From Calonectria ilicicola (lineage: Eukaryota; Ascomycota; Sordariomycetes; Hypocreales; Nectriaceae): DNA of 64,000 nucleotides. Location: NCBI GenBank assembly GCA_020809705.1, contig CP085827.1:2728001-2792000 (forward strand), in the 5' to 3' direction. Below are positions 22,392-34,810 of this stretch, one piece after another (position 1 is the first letter of the stretch; every line of letters starts with the position of its first letter). The notes under the pieces were generated by a model. The model made no database searches. It had not been told where the DNA came from and worked only from the letters and a program-made list of their open reading frames with translations. The position numbers and the translations under genes were made by a program.

Positions 22392-24064
22392 TAGTCGAAT
22401 TCACGAGATGGATGTGGTGAGCGGGAAGGGTGGACAAAGATACAGGATTAAGATTTCCCAAGGCGGATTTTTCATATGTTGGGACCTGCGATTGAGCATA
22501 TTATTTTTCATTGTTTGCTTTGGCACTTGGTAGTTGCATGGATTTATTGCATCACTAAAATTGACCTTGCAATATGGCTGGAGATGGCATTCCAATCTCA
22601 CTCACAATGATTTCGGTCCCATTTCCAGATTTGTACCCCATCGCAACAAAATCAGTCTACATATGAAGCATCATCTCGATCAAGTAATCCTGGAGCACTG
22701 AGTTCTCAATGTCCGCCATCAAGCTCCATATATGTAGTCGCGATCTGAATCGCCTCAATGAACTTGCGGCGATGCCTAGCTTATGAAAAAGAGTTCGGAC
22801 CACGTGGCCCCATTATCGTTTATTCCCCCTTCTAAACAAAGAAAGTAGCCGTTTTTTGAGGCTATAAACGGGTACATCAGGCTGAAGAGCCTGTCAATGG
22901 GAGAATGCGTACCCATGGTAACATTGAATTAGCAGAAAATCAGCGACTTTCTTGGGTTAGAAAGCAACGAATAATTACAAAAGCAAGTGCTTCGTTTAAA
23001 TGGTTCCTGAAAGCCTAGGCTATTTGCGTACCAAACGCCTTTGGTCATTGGCCTGCCTCTGCCCCATTTAGTGTTGGTAGTGTAGCGGAGGGCGCAATAG
23101 TGGGCGCTACAAAACAAGTGTAGCCTGCGCAGTGAACGATTCACGCTGAAGTTTTAGCGCAACAACGATGACAGTGATCTGAGATTGGCGGTTTGTCCGA
23201 ACGCACAGGGCAGACGAGCGATAACGGTGGGGGCTAAACACTTCTAAAAGAACCCACCAACACTCGTATGCACCACGAAGCCAAGCTGGTGGTGGGGCTA
23301 CAAGCGAGATCGGCAAAGATAAGATGCTCAGCGTACATAGTTGTTAGGCCTTCTCTTACCGAGGTATAACTTGGCTGCGGATGATCACCAATAGCTCTTA
23401 TCGCATCTTATCAGCAAGGTGCACCCATGCTCACAAAAAGGAGGCTAGATCCTCGTGATACCACCGTTTGCTTGTTGCTGACACATGATCTGCACTACAA
23501 GACTCAGCAGACCGGAAATGCCGGTCCAGTATTCATTCAAGGGAAAGGCCATTCGTCACGACATGGAGCACATGGCAGAACTAGCCCGTCAGAGTGCGCA
23601 AAAGTTCCGTGGGGCAAGCATCGGGCGCGCCCTTTGATATTATGTAAACCAACCGATCTGAAGGGTGGGGTATGGCCGCCTCCTCCAAGACGCTCGCTTG
23701 CAACTTTACACGGAACAAGCCAAACTGATGGGACAAAAGTTACTTTTGATTTGAGACACAAGTTTATGCATGTTGGCCAGTGCTGCCAAGAGAGTCACCT
23801 TGCCATGGTATGGTGTGGAACATAGGGGAATCCGGGGCTGTCGATAGTGATTGATACCGCCTTCGCTAACTAGCGACGGAGACTACTGTACTTTTGCAGG
23901 GTCTTGCAATTTGAGTTTTTGACTTATCAGTGTTCCCACCGACCACTTGATTGCACATAGCAAAGTCTCATAATTAAACCTCCGATGGGCTACACGGTTG
24001 TCCATCGAATTATGTGATAGAAATTTACAAACTATGTACTCGAAACGGGAATATCCCAAGATAT
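22392..24064. other. intergenic, no gene seen
   Basis: About 1.7 kb without a convincing coding frame. The longest open stretch (23427-23825 +) has an open complementary frame and no motif. Confidence 0.4.
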
Positions 24065-25740
24065 TTACTCTTTTTCAATCCACCCATTGACTTCATTGTA
24101 CTCATCAACGGTCGTAGTACCGTGAAGCACCTCATATCTAGTCATCTGCCCATCCTTTTCCGTCACATTGCCGGAAATAATGTTGGAGATGCGCTCTCCC
24201 ACTTCCTGGCCTTCCAACCAAGCACCCTGCAAGAAGCCAAAGAATTCGGCTGAATTGGCCTCTCCAGCAAACCAGAGGCGATCTACGTTCGCTCGAATGT
24301 TTTGGTGCTTTTCAAGAGTCATTCCGACAGGCCAGTTGCTGTATGATCCAAATGCCCATCTAGGATTTTCCGGTTAGCCTTATTCATAGAAATTTGCGTC
24401 CGAAAACTTACTCTTCCATGCTCCATCGGGGATACATAAAGTCAATGGGTTCCGGGATAGTCTTGTCAGGGAACATAGATTGTAGCACATCCATAATTTC
24501 CGCCTTGGTGGTTTCGTCGGACTGCTTCTCGACCCTCCATGCTTGCGAGGCCACTACGGTGCCGAACAAAATATTGGAACCCTCTGCGAAACCGGGTGCG
24601 CCAAGGTTCTGGAACAGAGGGTAGTAGCCGCGGTCTTCGGGGTCGGCATAGAGGAAATATTCCTGGTCCTCTGGCCAGAAGGTCTCGTTAAATTGCATGA
24701 AGATTTTGGTGTAGGTTCCCATCTGGAATTGCTCAATGGCCTCGCGCTTCCATTTTGGCAAAGTGGGCTTGAATTCGACGACTTCGTTTTGCAAAACACC
24801 AACGGAAAATGTGCAAATTGCAAAGTCGGCCTCGATACAGCTGTCATCCTTCATGCTGATTTTCACGCCATCTGTGGTGTAATTGACGGCCTTGATGGTT
24901 GTGTTAAGCAAGAGTCTCGCGTCGTTCTTCTCCAAGAAGGAATACGCCTCTTCAACCAAAAGATGGCTGTAACCACGCTGATCCCATACCAGGTTGCTTT
25001 CGTCATTGAAGTAGTTGAATGTCGCATTGTTTCCGGCGATACCAAACTGGAAACCGCTCTGCTCCGGGGGCCAAGCAGACTCAAAGTCCCATCCCCACCA
25101 TTCAGCAGCCTAGGAACCGTCAATACAAAGTTATAATGGACAGACCAAAACCAAAAAAACCACTCACCTGTCTATGCATGTCCTTTTTGGGTTTCCATCC
25201 AGCGACGCTCAGTCCAGCACGGACTGACGTGTCTTGCAGATTTTCGGTGAGAATATAGCCCGCATCTTGTGAGGCGATTTCGAACTTTGCATCAAACTCA
25301 TCAAAGAGGTAGGTGTAGTCATTTGCTCCATCTTGGTCATAAGTCGTAATAGAGCTGTAGTTGGCATAAGTGCTCTTGATACCATACTTTTGAGCAAGGG
25401 CCCAGATGGGATTAACGTTGGTTTCTGACGAACCAAGACCCTCAATCCAGTTGGCTCCAACTTCGACCGTGTATGGAGTTCCATCGGCAGATTTGCCAAA
25501 TGACACATGTTTCATACGTCCGCCAATATAATCATTTCGATCAACGATCAAAAAGTCATCAATGGAGGCGTTTGTTAGAGCTTGTGCGGCTGTGATTCCA
25601 GAAACGCCTGCACCCAAGATTGCTACCTTGGTTTTCTTGCAAACAGTAGCGCTGCTATCACGAGGAATTGCAACAGCTTCTGAAACGCCGGCAAACAAGC
25701 CACAATAAGTGGCGAGGAGCCAGACAGCAGAGAGAGCCAT
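24065..25740 (-). CDS. secreted flavin amine oxidase / polyamine oxidase
   Basis: Three minus-strand exons (25740-25168, 25109-24412, 24359-24065) encode 521 aa. A signal peptide (MALSAVWLLATYCGLFAG) precedes the FAD-binding motif VAILGAGVSGITAAQAL and the flavin-contacting GGRM and VEVGANWIEGLG segments. Exon 2 carries the substrate domain, including CTFSVGVLQNEVVEFKP and YTKIFMQFNETFWP. Exon 3 ends the FAD site with RLWFAGEANSAEFFGFLQGA. Enzymes of this group oxidise spermine/spermidine or related amines to an aldehyde and H2O2 outside the cell or in the secretory system. The divergent permease at 26516 could import the products or substrates; this is inference. Confidence 0.9.
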
Positions 25741-26515
25741 CTTGGCTAGTCACAGCGCAAGCAGAGGACCAGGGTTGGACCAAAAAGAAAGAAAGAAAAA
25801 AAAGCGTGGGAGTGCTCGGGAAACCCCAAGGTGTTGCTTTGTTTCGTTTATTATGATGGCTTCAATTCTATCTGGGAATACAGAGTTTCTTAAATACTCT
25901 AAGCTTTTTAACAAGTCTAATAGACATGATCCTAGACGTAGAGATATGACATCGGTTGTATCCACACCTCCCGGGCGGTCTGAAGTCCCCGCTTGCCAAG
26001 CGGAAGGGTGCGAATGCGAGGCACAAAAGCCGGGCGAGCCGTTTTGGGAAGTTAACTAGCAATTCTCCCGCTGTGGGGTCCGGCAGCAGGTGATTTCCCA
26101 TTTTCGCCCTTGCCAAGTTGAGGTAAAAGATAGCATCTCATCGGAGGTGCGGCTCGTGGGGACCAGGGGTGCAATTCTGCATCTCCCTCAACCTGCCCGA
26201 TGGAGCTATTCCCCGCACTCTAGCAGTCGAAAGAGAAGACTACCCCAGATTATTGCCGCCTGGCCACGCCGAAGTGGAGAGGATTTCGAGCCGCGACGAT
26301 AGACATAAGCTGACAAGCGTGATAATGTCACAATTTTGTCCGTATGGTGGACGCTATTTTCTGCCCTCGATCGCTGCTTGGGTCCCCTGTCGAGTAGTCT
26401 CCGGAACACAAAACCAACGCTTCGTCCTCACCGAGAGGACCGATATCACGACCATGGTTATGTCTTTTACGAACCAGTCTTCTGCAAATTTCCCTTCATC
26501 ATCATCAGTTACACA
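25741..26515. promoter_or_regulatory. divergent promoter of amine oxidase and permease
   Basis: 775 bp between two start codons facing away from each other, with no coding frame. The amine oxidase side has a purine-rich stretch of AAGAAAGAAAGAAAAAAAAG type (about 25783-25804). Confidence 0.4.
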
Positions 26516-28033
26516 ATGAAAGAATCTGCAAACGTTGATGATTTGCAATTGGCCCAACTCGGTCATGGCCAATCGTTTGAGCGGCACTTTAGCCGCTGGA
26601 CGATGTTGGGGTTAGCCTTTGCCATTCTGAACTCGTGGACGGCCCTTGCATCCTCGTTGTCTTTGGCGCTGCCATCTGGTGGACCTATTGGCATTATCTG
26701 GGGGCTCGTCACCGCAGGAATTTGCAATCTTTCTCTTGCGGCGAGCTTGGCCGAGTTTCTCTCTGCTTGGCCCACTGCGGGCGGCCAGTACCACTGGGTT
26801 GCCATGATTGCTCCCCCATCACTAAAGGCATCTTTGTCTTGGGTAACCGGTTGGGTCAACATGTCTGGATGGGTGTCCTTGGTTGCGACAAATAGTTCGC
26901 TTGCCAGCACGCTCATTATCAACATCATTTCGCTCCTGCATCCAACTTACGAATTCAAGCGCTGGCATCAATTCCTCATCTACCTAGCAATCACACTCAT
27001 TGCATTTATTATCAACGCATTTATGCATTCGATCCTACCACGAATCAACGGCTTGGCTCTTGTGTGGAGCATCGCCGGATTCTTTATTCTCTCAATCACA
27101 TTGTTGGCTTGTGCTGCGCCCGATTACGCTACGGGAGAATACGTGTTTGCCACTTTTATCAATACCACTGGCTGGCCTGATGGCATTGCGTGGCTTCTGG
27201 GTCTTCTACAAGGCGGCTTGGGTCTGACCGGGTTCGACGCAGTGGCCCACATGATTGAAGAGATCCCTGGCGCAGCAGCCGAAGGACCCAAAATTATGCT
27301 GTACTGTCAGTACATTGGTATTTCAACCGGTTTCCTCTTTCTAACCGTGGTACTCTTCGTATCCGGTGGAATGAAAAACACTGATACCATCATTGGATCT
27401 TCGGCTGGTCCATTGCTTGAGACATTTTACATTGCCACAAACAGCAAGGCTGGCGCAGTTTGCCTGCTCATGTTCCCACTTGTTTGCCTTGTGCTCGCTG
27501 GCACGGCTGTGCTGACGACTTCATCGCGAATGGTCTTCGCATTTGCGCGAGACGGAGGCCTTCCTGCCTCTCCACTTTGGTGGAAGGTACATCCCAAGTT
27601 GGGCGTGCCCTTGAACGCTATTTATTTGAATATCATGATTGTGGTCATTTTTGGGTGCATCTATCTTGGCTCAAGTGTGGCGTTCAACGCAATCATTGCC
27701 TCCTCCGTCGTGGCTCTTGGAATTAGCTATGGCATTCCCATTGCCGTAAATCTTGCATATATGCGAACAAAGCTCCCAGAACGATCATTTGCACTGCCGT
27801 CATGGCTCGGCTGGAGTGCAAATTTGATTGGCCTCGTTTATACGATCGTCACGAGTGTGTTGTTTTTGTTCCCTCCCGCACTACCTGTGACTGGAACATC
27901 AATGAATTACTGTGTGGTTGCATTTGGTGTTATTATCGCCATTTCGATGATTCAATGGATTGTGGATGGGAGGAAAAACTACAAGGGCCCTCGTATCACA
28001 ATCGGCGAGCACGAAGTAGAACTTGAAGAATGA
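26516..28033 (+). CDS. APC-family amino-acid/GABA/choline permease
   Basis: Intronless 505 aa protein from MKESANVDDLQLAQLGHGQ; the frame is open further upstream, but only this Met gives the short acidic cytosolic start usual for the family. RHFSRWTMLGLAFAILNSW, GGPIGIIWGLVTAG and AEFLSAWPTAGGQYHW are the characteristic helix 1-3 motifs of fungal GABA/choline permeases (Uga4/Hnm1/BAT1-like). GLTGFDAVAHMIEEIPGAA and SSRMVFAFARDGGLP are further family hallmarks. About twelve hydrophobic helices can be counted. Plasma or vacuolar membrane; substrate within amino acids, GABA, choline or polyamines cannot be fixed from sequence. Confidence 0.9.
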   Translation: MKESANVDDLQLAQLGHGQSFERHFSRWTMLGLAFAILNSWTALASSLSLALPSGGPIGIIWGLVTAGICNLSLAASLAEFLSAWPTAGGQYHWVAMIAPPSLKASLSWVTGWVNMSGWVSLVATNSSLASTLIINIISLLHPTYEFKRWHQFLIYLAITLIAFIINAFMHSILPRINGLALVWSIAGFFILSITLLACAAPDYATGEYVFATFINTTGWPDGIAWLLGLLQGGLGLTGFDAVAHMIEEIPGAAAEGPKIMLYCQYIGISTGFLFLTVVLFVSGGMKNTDTIIGSSAGPLLETFYIATNSKAGAVCLLMFPLVCLVLAGTAVLTTSSRMVFAFARDGGLPASPLWWKVHPKLGVPLNAIYLNIMIVVIFGCIYLGSSVAFNAIIASSVVALGISYGIPIAVNLAYMRTKLPERSFALPSWLGWSANLIGLVYTIVTSVLFLFPPALPVTGTSMNYCVVAFGVIIAISMIQWIVDGRKNYKGPRITIGEHEVELEE

Positions 28034-28921
28034 GCAGGAAATATTAGTCTAGCAACATGCTTATCAAGATTGCAGTTCTATAATTTTAAAAAACGGTCGT
28101 TTGACCCATGCACCTAGTGACATCTTCTAAACCAAAAAAAAAAAAAAAAAAAACAGGGGTGATTATGCAAGTCAGCTAAACAGGACATCGATGTACGAGC
28201 ACACCAATCACGTTGTGGAGGAGCATAGGATCTGGTGGATCAACTTGGCTTGAATACCAATCAGCAGGTTCAGAAAAAACAAAGCCACACCACCCATGCA
28301 GTGTGTGTGTCTTCAGCTGTGGCATAATTCACTATCGCCCGCTTCTACGGAATCAATGCGATCGATTGACCAAAAAGCTTTTGTCACGATTGTGGATTTC
28401 GGAGTGGAACTCGGCTTGCCGATTCTTGGAAGTTTGCCTCGGTAATACAGCAACGCCCGTACCAATACATCGGACAGCCTTAAAATATTTGTGCCATATT
28501 CATAATATACTTCAGTTTGTACTTTTTCGCGCCCCATTCTAAACATTCGATATCAATATGTGGGAAATTTGGGCCTGGCATTCTTCGAGCAAGAAGGATT
28601 TAAATCACACTCTCAAATCCATCCAGAATGATGATGATTCGGTGGGAAATCACGTTGATTATATTCAATTTTACTACGCACAACGTTAATAGTAACTAAA
28701 TTATGAACAAGACCGTTCCCATAAGTTTGGCTATCAGTAGACTAAAAAAAACAGACTCTCCGTCGCAGGCATTCATTATTTCCAAGATTGTATCACCTTC
28801 GCCACTTCAGTCACCAAAGTTATCCCTTGTAATGAAAGAAAAGAGAAATACCCCTGTTATCAAGATATAGAATTCGTGGTCCCGATTTATCCATTATGTG
28901 ACCCTTGTAGCTCGTGACTCA
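28034..28921. other. intergenic with poly-A tract
   Basis: No gene seen. Contains an uninterrupted run of about 20 A at 28134-28153. Confidence 0.45.
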
Positions 28922-31238
28922 TCATCCGTCAACAACAGTTCCAAGCTCGGCCGCTGTTAGGTTGCGGGCCGTCTCCTCCATTTCCGCCAGAGTCGTATTT
29001 CTCTGGTCCTCCCCTCCCTCATTTTGAGAGTTACCCGGAACATCATCAGCATTGACATATGGGGTATCGTAATAGTCGATGTGGGTGCGGTAATCACCTC
29101 CCAGCGATCGAGATGATTCTGGTAGGAAAGGCTCCTCGTTGTCTGCCACCTGTACCTTGAGGCATTCCTTGAACTGAACGTCAGGCAAGCTCTCAAAGAA
29201 ACTATCATATTTCTCTGCCAAAGCAGTCTGCAGATTGGAAAAGATCTCGCCTGACTCCGGGCAATTGTCATTAGAGTCACAGCTACTTTGAAGCACTGTC
29301 CACGGATTCCGACAGTTGTCACGTTCGCAGGATTTAGTTACCAGTAATATGGCATTCAGTCGACTTATTAGTCGGCGAGTTTCATTAGTTGGGTTATTTC
29401 CCTCGTAAGCAAGGTTGTTGATCTCATATGGATCGGTCTGTGTAATGTAAGCCGTTGGGGGTTCACAAGGTGAATATGTTCTTTCGCTCCACTTACCGAG
29501 GTATCGTATAGCTCAGTATCGCCGGTACACCACTTAGTAAACAGATAGGAAGAGCTCTCATCAACAATACGCACAGCTTTGTAACTGTTGTTAGGATTAC
29601 CTGATTGCGTCGGCGACTCTAGAACTGATTGACCCCAAAACTCGATATTGATGATATCGCGATGCCCTGACTCCGTACTATTGGCTTGTGGAGAGTGCCA
29701 ATCATCCAAGAGGCTACGGCCATCCAAAAAGACAGGAAGATCATCACTATCAACGCATGCAATGTCTAAAAATGTCGGCGCTAAATCTAGGTGACTTCCT
29801 GGGAGTCGTGAAGTTTGCCCTTGCGGGACGTTGGGGCCTCTGACGATGAACGGAACATTGGTATCGGTAATATATGGCAGTGTTTTCCCAGCGGTGACAC
29901 GGTGTTGACCCAAGTGATATCCGTTGTCTGACGAGAGGAGGACTAAAATGATATGTTTTGTTAGCACTCGTATCATGCAACATCACCAGAAACCTTGACA
30001 TAAAATATGCATCATTCTCAACCATGACGCAGAGGCAGACATTAAAAGACCACCCCTGAGCAAAAGTACTCCCACTTACTATATGTGTTATTTAGAAGAT
30101 CTTTTGCTTTTAGGAATTCGACTACATCGTGGACAATTTCATCAACACCCTGTAAAGCTTGGATTCGACGACGATAGTGCGTATTGATCCGGTCAATCTG
30201 TGTCGAATTCAACAGGGCCAGGTTTTTAAGCCACGAGGGCTTCCCATCAGTATACTTTTGCTCTGGATTGAAGCTCGCATCTTGAGGAGCGTCGAGGTCT
30301 GTGTATTCAGTTGTATGTCTTGCCAAAGGGACCGGGTATCCCTCGCCACCAGTTCGTACGTGTGGTGCCACAGTCGCAATAGTAAGATAGAATGGCTTAT
30401 CTTGGCTTTCAGTTAAATATTGAAGCCTTGATATTCTGTGACGTATTAGATTACAACCCAAGGGAGACATTTCTCTCACATGATGCTCTTACGCTTTGGC
30501 ACGAAGCACGTCCGTCTGATGATAGCCATGATAGAGTATGGGCGTCTCTCCGTTCTTAGAGAAGACTGGAGTATTGAATACGTATACGTAAGGATCAACC
30601 TTGAATATTTTAGTCATTTTTTTCAATAAGACGATTTTCAAACACTGCAGACAAACCAATGCGTCAACAACATCCCAACCTTTGGGGTTGTCTTGGTAAA
30701 GCGCTCTATTGTAGCCATTTAAAAATTTCCCAATATCTAATAAAATATCATTAATTCAAGTCTCCGCAAAAGTTGTAATGGCTTACATTCTGTGCGGTAA
30801 CCCGCATTCCCCAGCCATGTTGGGAGGTAGTTGTCATTTTCACCAGAGAGACGCCACTTTTGATAATCGCCTCTGGGGGTTGAGGTGTAAATGAGATTTT
30901 CATGATCTTTTTGGGCACAAGTCTAAGAGTGCTACTTACCCTGGATTAACGACATGTGTGATATTAGTGTTGTGTCCATGTTGGCCACGAAACAACGACG
31001 CGCGGCTTGGACAACAATTCGAGACTGTAGCGAAGTGATTCGTAAAGGTGGTCCCTTTTTCCGTAAGCTCACTCTTCACATTTGGCATGTAATCAAGCGA
31101 ATTAAGGTGAAGGTCTTGGTCATCTGTAAATATGAAGACGATATTGGGTCGTGTTGATGGGCAACTGTCAGCATCATCTGCTGCAAGGCTACTCCCAAGG
31201 AGGAGAGCACCAATCAAAATTCTGAACAGAGAGTTCAT
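28922..31238 (-). CDS. secreted sulfatase (arylsulfatase, CCPSR type)
   Basis: Minus-strand gene with about seven exons. The first is 31238-30940 and the last two join at about 29494/29443. Start is at MNSLFRILIGALLLGSSLA, a clear signal peptide; an earlier in-frame Met would mask it. RPNIVFIFTDDQD supplies the metal-binding Asp pair and NCCPSRASLFRGQ the C-x-P-S-R motif whose Cys becomes formylglycine. Later pieces are YLPTWLGNAGYRTEYIGKF, PFYLTIATVAPH, SSDNGYHLGQHR and LYDTSTDPYEINNLA, all in family order. The CCPSR context resembles glucosamine-6-sulfatase and Neurospora arylsulfatase rather than bacterial AtsA. It probably releases sulfate from extracellular esters. A Glu/Asn-rich tail of about 100 aa follows the catalytic domain. 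Confidence 0.85.
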
Positions 31239-33770
31239 AGCGCGTATCAATAATTGATTTGAAGACAAATTAAAAACAACCTAAAACCAGTTTTCTGGCT
31301 GTGTACTATAAGGTATTTTAAATTGTTCCTGCTGGCTACAACTACATCTCATCCATCAGCTTGAGCTTTCATTGCCCCGCACCCTTATGCACCAGCCCCC
31401 ACGCGCAGGTTTTAAGTATATATCCTTGCTTTATGTAGTATTTCTAGTGGTCATCCTCCCTCTCAACTCCCAATCTATGATCTGCGATGGCGGTCGCTAT
31501 CCGCGTTTAACGGCCACTGTGTGGGGTTTTTCTCCGCGCATCGGGGAACAGGGTTCATTTAGCTATTGTGCAATTCGCGATGCAAAATACATCATTCTCT
31601 GTTGCTATCCCTATTGGAGCCGATCCCTGCTCAACAATTTAGTCATGGAGCAAATTCCAGAGAAAAACACCACCAGACGGCTTGTGGGCGTGAATTCCGG
31701 ACCATTGCTGCGTCAAATTGTGACGCAACCCATCCTCAGTAGCCTTCCATCAGACCCCGCACATCATCAGCCCACGAATGATAGAACCTACTAGTTTGGG
31801 GCCATTCCGAATAGTCAGCTGATTGAGCGAGCCATCGGCTACACACGAATCTAGGCCATGAATGGACCGGGAAGGACGGCAACTTAGTCGATGGCAGAGC
31901 ATGAACAGCCTGAATCGCATTGCGACGCTCTTTGATATCACTTCCAAGGAATCCGCCCTGTCATCTCACAACTGCATTGCTACCATCCAACCCCCTCTTT
32001 TTCTCCACCTGCCTAAACTGAGAAGTGATTTGTTTGTCGCATTGGGATGCCGAAAAAGAATTTCTGACAACGATCGCTAGCGTTGTGAATCTGCATTCGC
32101 ACCGAGTCGTAGCCAAACCTCGGAAAACGATACGAGATCAAAGCAGCTGGTAGGTTTAAAATATGTGTTACAGCTAGGACTTTTGCATTGTTGGTCTGTG
32201 CCAACTTCGAACGGCACAGGTACCTATAACTACAACAATTCGTGATAAGGTTCAGTATTTTCACGAATAGGTCCTAAGTGTTTAAAGGAAGGATATTTTC
32301 CCTTCTCAATTTGATATATGGCATCGTGCTGGTATCAAACTTCATATCATTGGAGCCTTTGTATTCCAAATCAGCGAAACTACCGAGTTCGAGTAGTTCG
32401 AATTGATTAAGAACCCAGAGCCAAAAAAAAAAAAAAAAAGAATCATTACCACAACTTCAAACTCTAAATCTTTCTTAAATTCAAAGCTATTCAAATCGTA
32501 AGACTTGTTCCCTGGAACGTATTCCGCAATGTTGAATGCAAACCATGCTAGTTACACGAGTAGTCTCATTTTTACAAAGTGGGCGCGACGCGAACCCCTT
32601 TAGACAGAAGAACATAGTTAGGAGCAGAAAATAAAAAGCGGATAATATGAACCAGTAGCCATCAGTTAATATATAAAACTATCTTGGTTGTTATTCGGAA
32701 TATCGGTCTTTGTAGACGTCATTTCTTTTTTCGAGCAGTCAAAGTGTCTAGGCCAACTTCATACTCTTGGCTATGAGTGTAAGGTTTAAGGTGACTGGGA
32801 TAAATGCTATGTCGTTCAAAATTTTATAGGAAATCAATCATCAACCAATTCTATCCAGCATCCACTACAGAAACTAGACATCGTATCCGGTAGAGATTCG
32901 TTTTCAGAGTACATTACTTCCAATTGAATGTCAGATAAGGAGGTCAAAAGCGGCATAGCCAGGGAATTCCAAGCCACTCAGCAAGCCCTCTATGCTCGTG
33001 GCCCTTTTCGGAATGTGATTATCTAGCTCTCAGTGCCATTGTTTGAAACTCAGCCACGGCGCATAAATGATCGACGTGGCCCCGTCATGACGTGGCCAAG
33101 ATAAGCTATAGGCTTACATGACAACCAGCTGCGAATCGCGCAAGTGCGCGACGTCAGATAAAAATAAATTTGCCCCAGTCGCTGCCTAGAGGCAACAGGA
33201 ACAACAGGTCAAGCTCAGGAGGAACACGAGGGTCAATGGGGAATGCTGGCCTTCCATGTCTTTAGTATCTTCGGAATCTCCGGGTTGGTTGCGCGCCCCA
33301 GTATCACGAGGGACGTGCTGCGTCCCGCAGTCTGCAATGCAAAAGTAAATAATATACACAGCTTTCAAAGGCGCTCGTTGCCTAGGCATCCGTTGCCCCG
33401 AACTCCATTCGCCAGATTGTTACAGCTCAGCCCATTTTTCAGCTACGATTAAGGGGAAAGTAGTGAAGTATGTGCGGAATCCTAGATCAAGTTCGCATTT
33501 TAATAAGTAAATTGTAGTACAATTCGATTTTTTCCAATCCTGCTAAACGCTGCGCCGACTACCTATTAATCCAATGGGTATCTATCTATCCGTCTACTGA
33601 AGATACAAAGGGAATAATTAAAGCCAAGAATGAAGAAGGACTGACACCCAACAACCAATATCCAATATCCGGTTAAGACCAAAAATAAAAATAAAAAAAA
33701 GGAGAGGAGAGAAGGAAGGACAGGAAAGAAAGAAAAGAGAATGAGAGAAAAGCTTCAAGGTTGAATGAAA
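31239..33770. other. gene-poor stretch
   Basis: About 2.5 kb in which no coding frame holds up on either strand. Contains a poly-A run at about 32424-32440. The part next to 31238 is presumably the sulfatase promoter. Confidence 0.4.
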
Positions 33771-34810
33771 TCAAATGCGGTTTGTTAGAGCAATCCCGGG
33801 CGAGGCCGGTCGCTCAAGTTCCAAGCGCTTCATAACCTCTTCCAATCCGGACTTGGTGACCGGACCACCCGTAGAAGTGTGTCGCTTGTGCTTGCTAGCG
33901 GCGCTCATCTTGCGCGGACGTCCGTGATCGTCGGGCGACTTCTTATCGTGCGTCGAAACGGACGAAATGGAAGAAGATGTCGAGTGCAGAGAAGCGGAGC
34001 TGAAATAAGATGAGGATCGGGAAATCGTGGAACTAGGGGTCGAGGTGACCGGGGATGTCGTGGGCGAAAAGGCGTGGTCGGCAAGTTCGGACAAGGTCTC
34101 CTTCGGGGTCCTCCGCCTGTCGGGCATCTTGCCCAGCGATCGCTGCCACCAGCTCTTATCTTGGTCGGGCAAGCAGAACTCGACGACGTCTGGGAGAGCC
34201 TGCTCAACCCGGTCCATCTTGTCCTCGGCCAGAATCAGGGGGCAGTGTTCCGCGCCAACCTCGAGAAGCGCTGCGGCAACCAGCGCCTCGCGCTTCTTGT
34301 TTGCCGGGTTTTCGTGAAGACCGCATTCGTCCACCTTGAAGACGAGCAAATCCTCCAGAGAAACATAAGGAAGCGTGTCGGCGTTGTCTCGGGCCGGTCG
34401 CGCGGCGTCGGGGAGATAAGGGCACAACCAGTCGGGAATGAGCTTGACCTTGATTTCCCAACCGCTTGTGTGTCGATAAAAAACCTCGCCCGCTCTCTCC
34501 TTCAAAGGGCTCATGGGATGGCCCACAATCTCCTTTCTCACACGGCCGGGTGACGAAGACTTGCTGACGACTAGATCGATGCTCTGGATTTTATTTTTGT
34601 TAGACTAACAAGTACTACAAAAAACGAATGATAAATAACAAATGCAGTCGTGGGACGTACCACAATGTGATCGTACTTGGGCAGATACTTGCGCACGGCC
34701 AAGTCGCCAATGACGGCCAGTCGCGTGTTCTCCAATCCGCGCGTGCTTCTAATGAGTTGCACGATTTGACAAGCCGCCTGCTCCAGCTGGGCGAAGGTAG
34801 GAGGCGCCAT
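33771..34810 (-). CDS. nucleotidyltransferase-fold-like protein with Ser-rich tail
   Basis: Two minus-strand exons (34810-34661, 34583-33771) give 320 aa. The join brings together RLAVIGDLAVRKYLPKYDHIV and SIDLVVS, a pattern reminiscent of minimal nucleotidyltransferase/AbiEii-type folds, in which a Gly-rich helix precedes a strand with the metal-binding D-x-D/V. The second Asp is not evident, so activity is doubtful. Residues 40-170 resemble the remainder of that fold (YVSLEDLLVFKVDECGLHENPANKKREALVAAALL). The C-terminal 120 residues are disordered, Ser/Thr-rich and basic (SSTISRSSSYFSSASLHSTS, then PRKMSAASKHKRH). The family is known to me only as fungal hypothetical proteins. The function assignment is inference. 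Confidence 0.7.
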
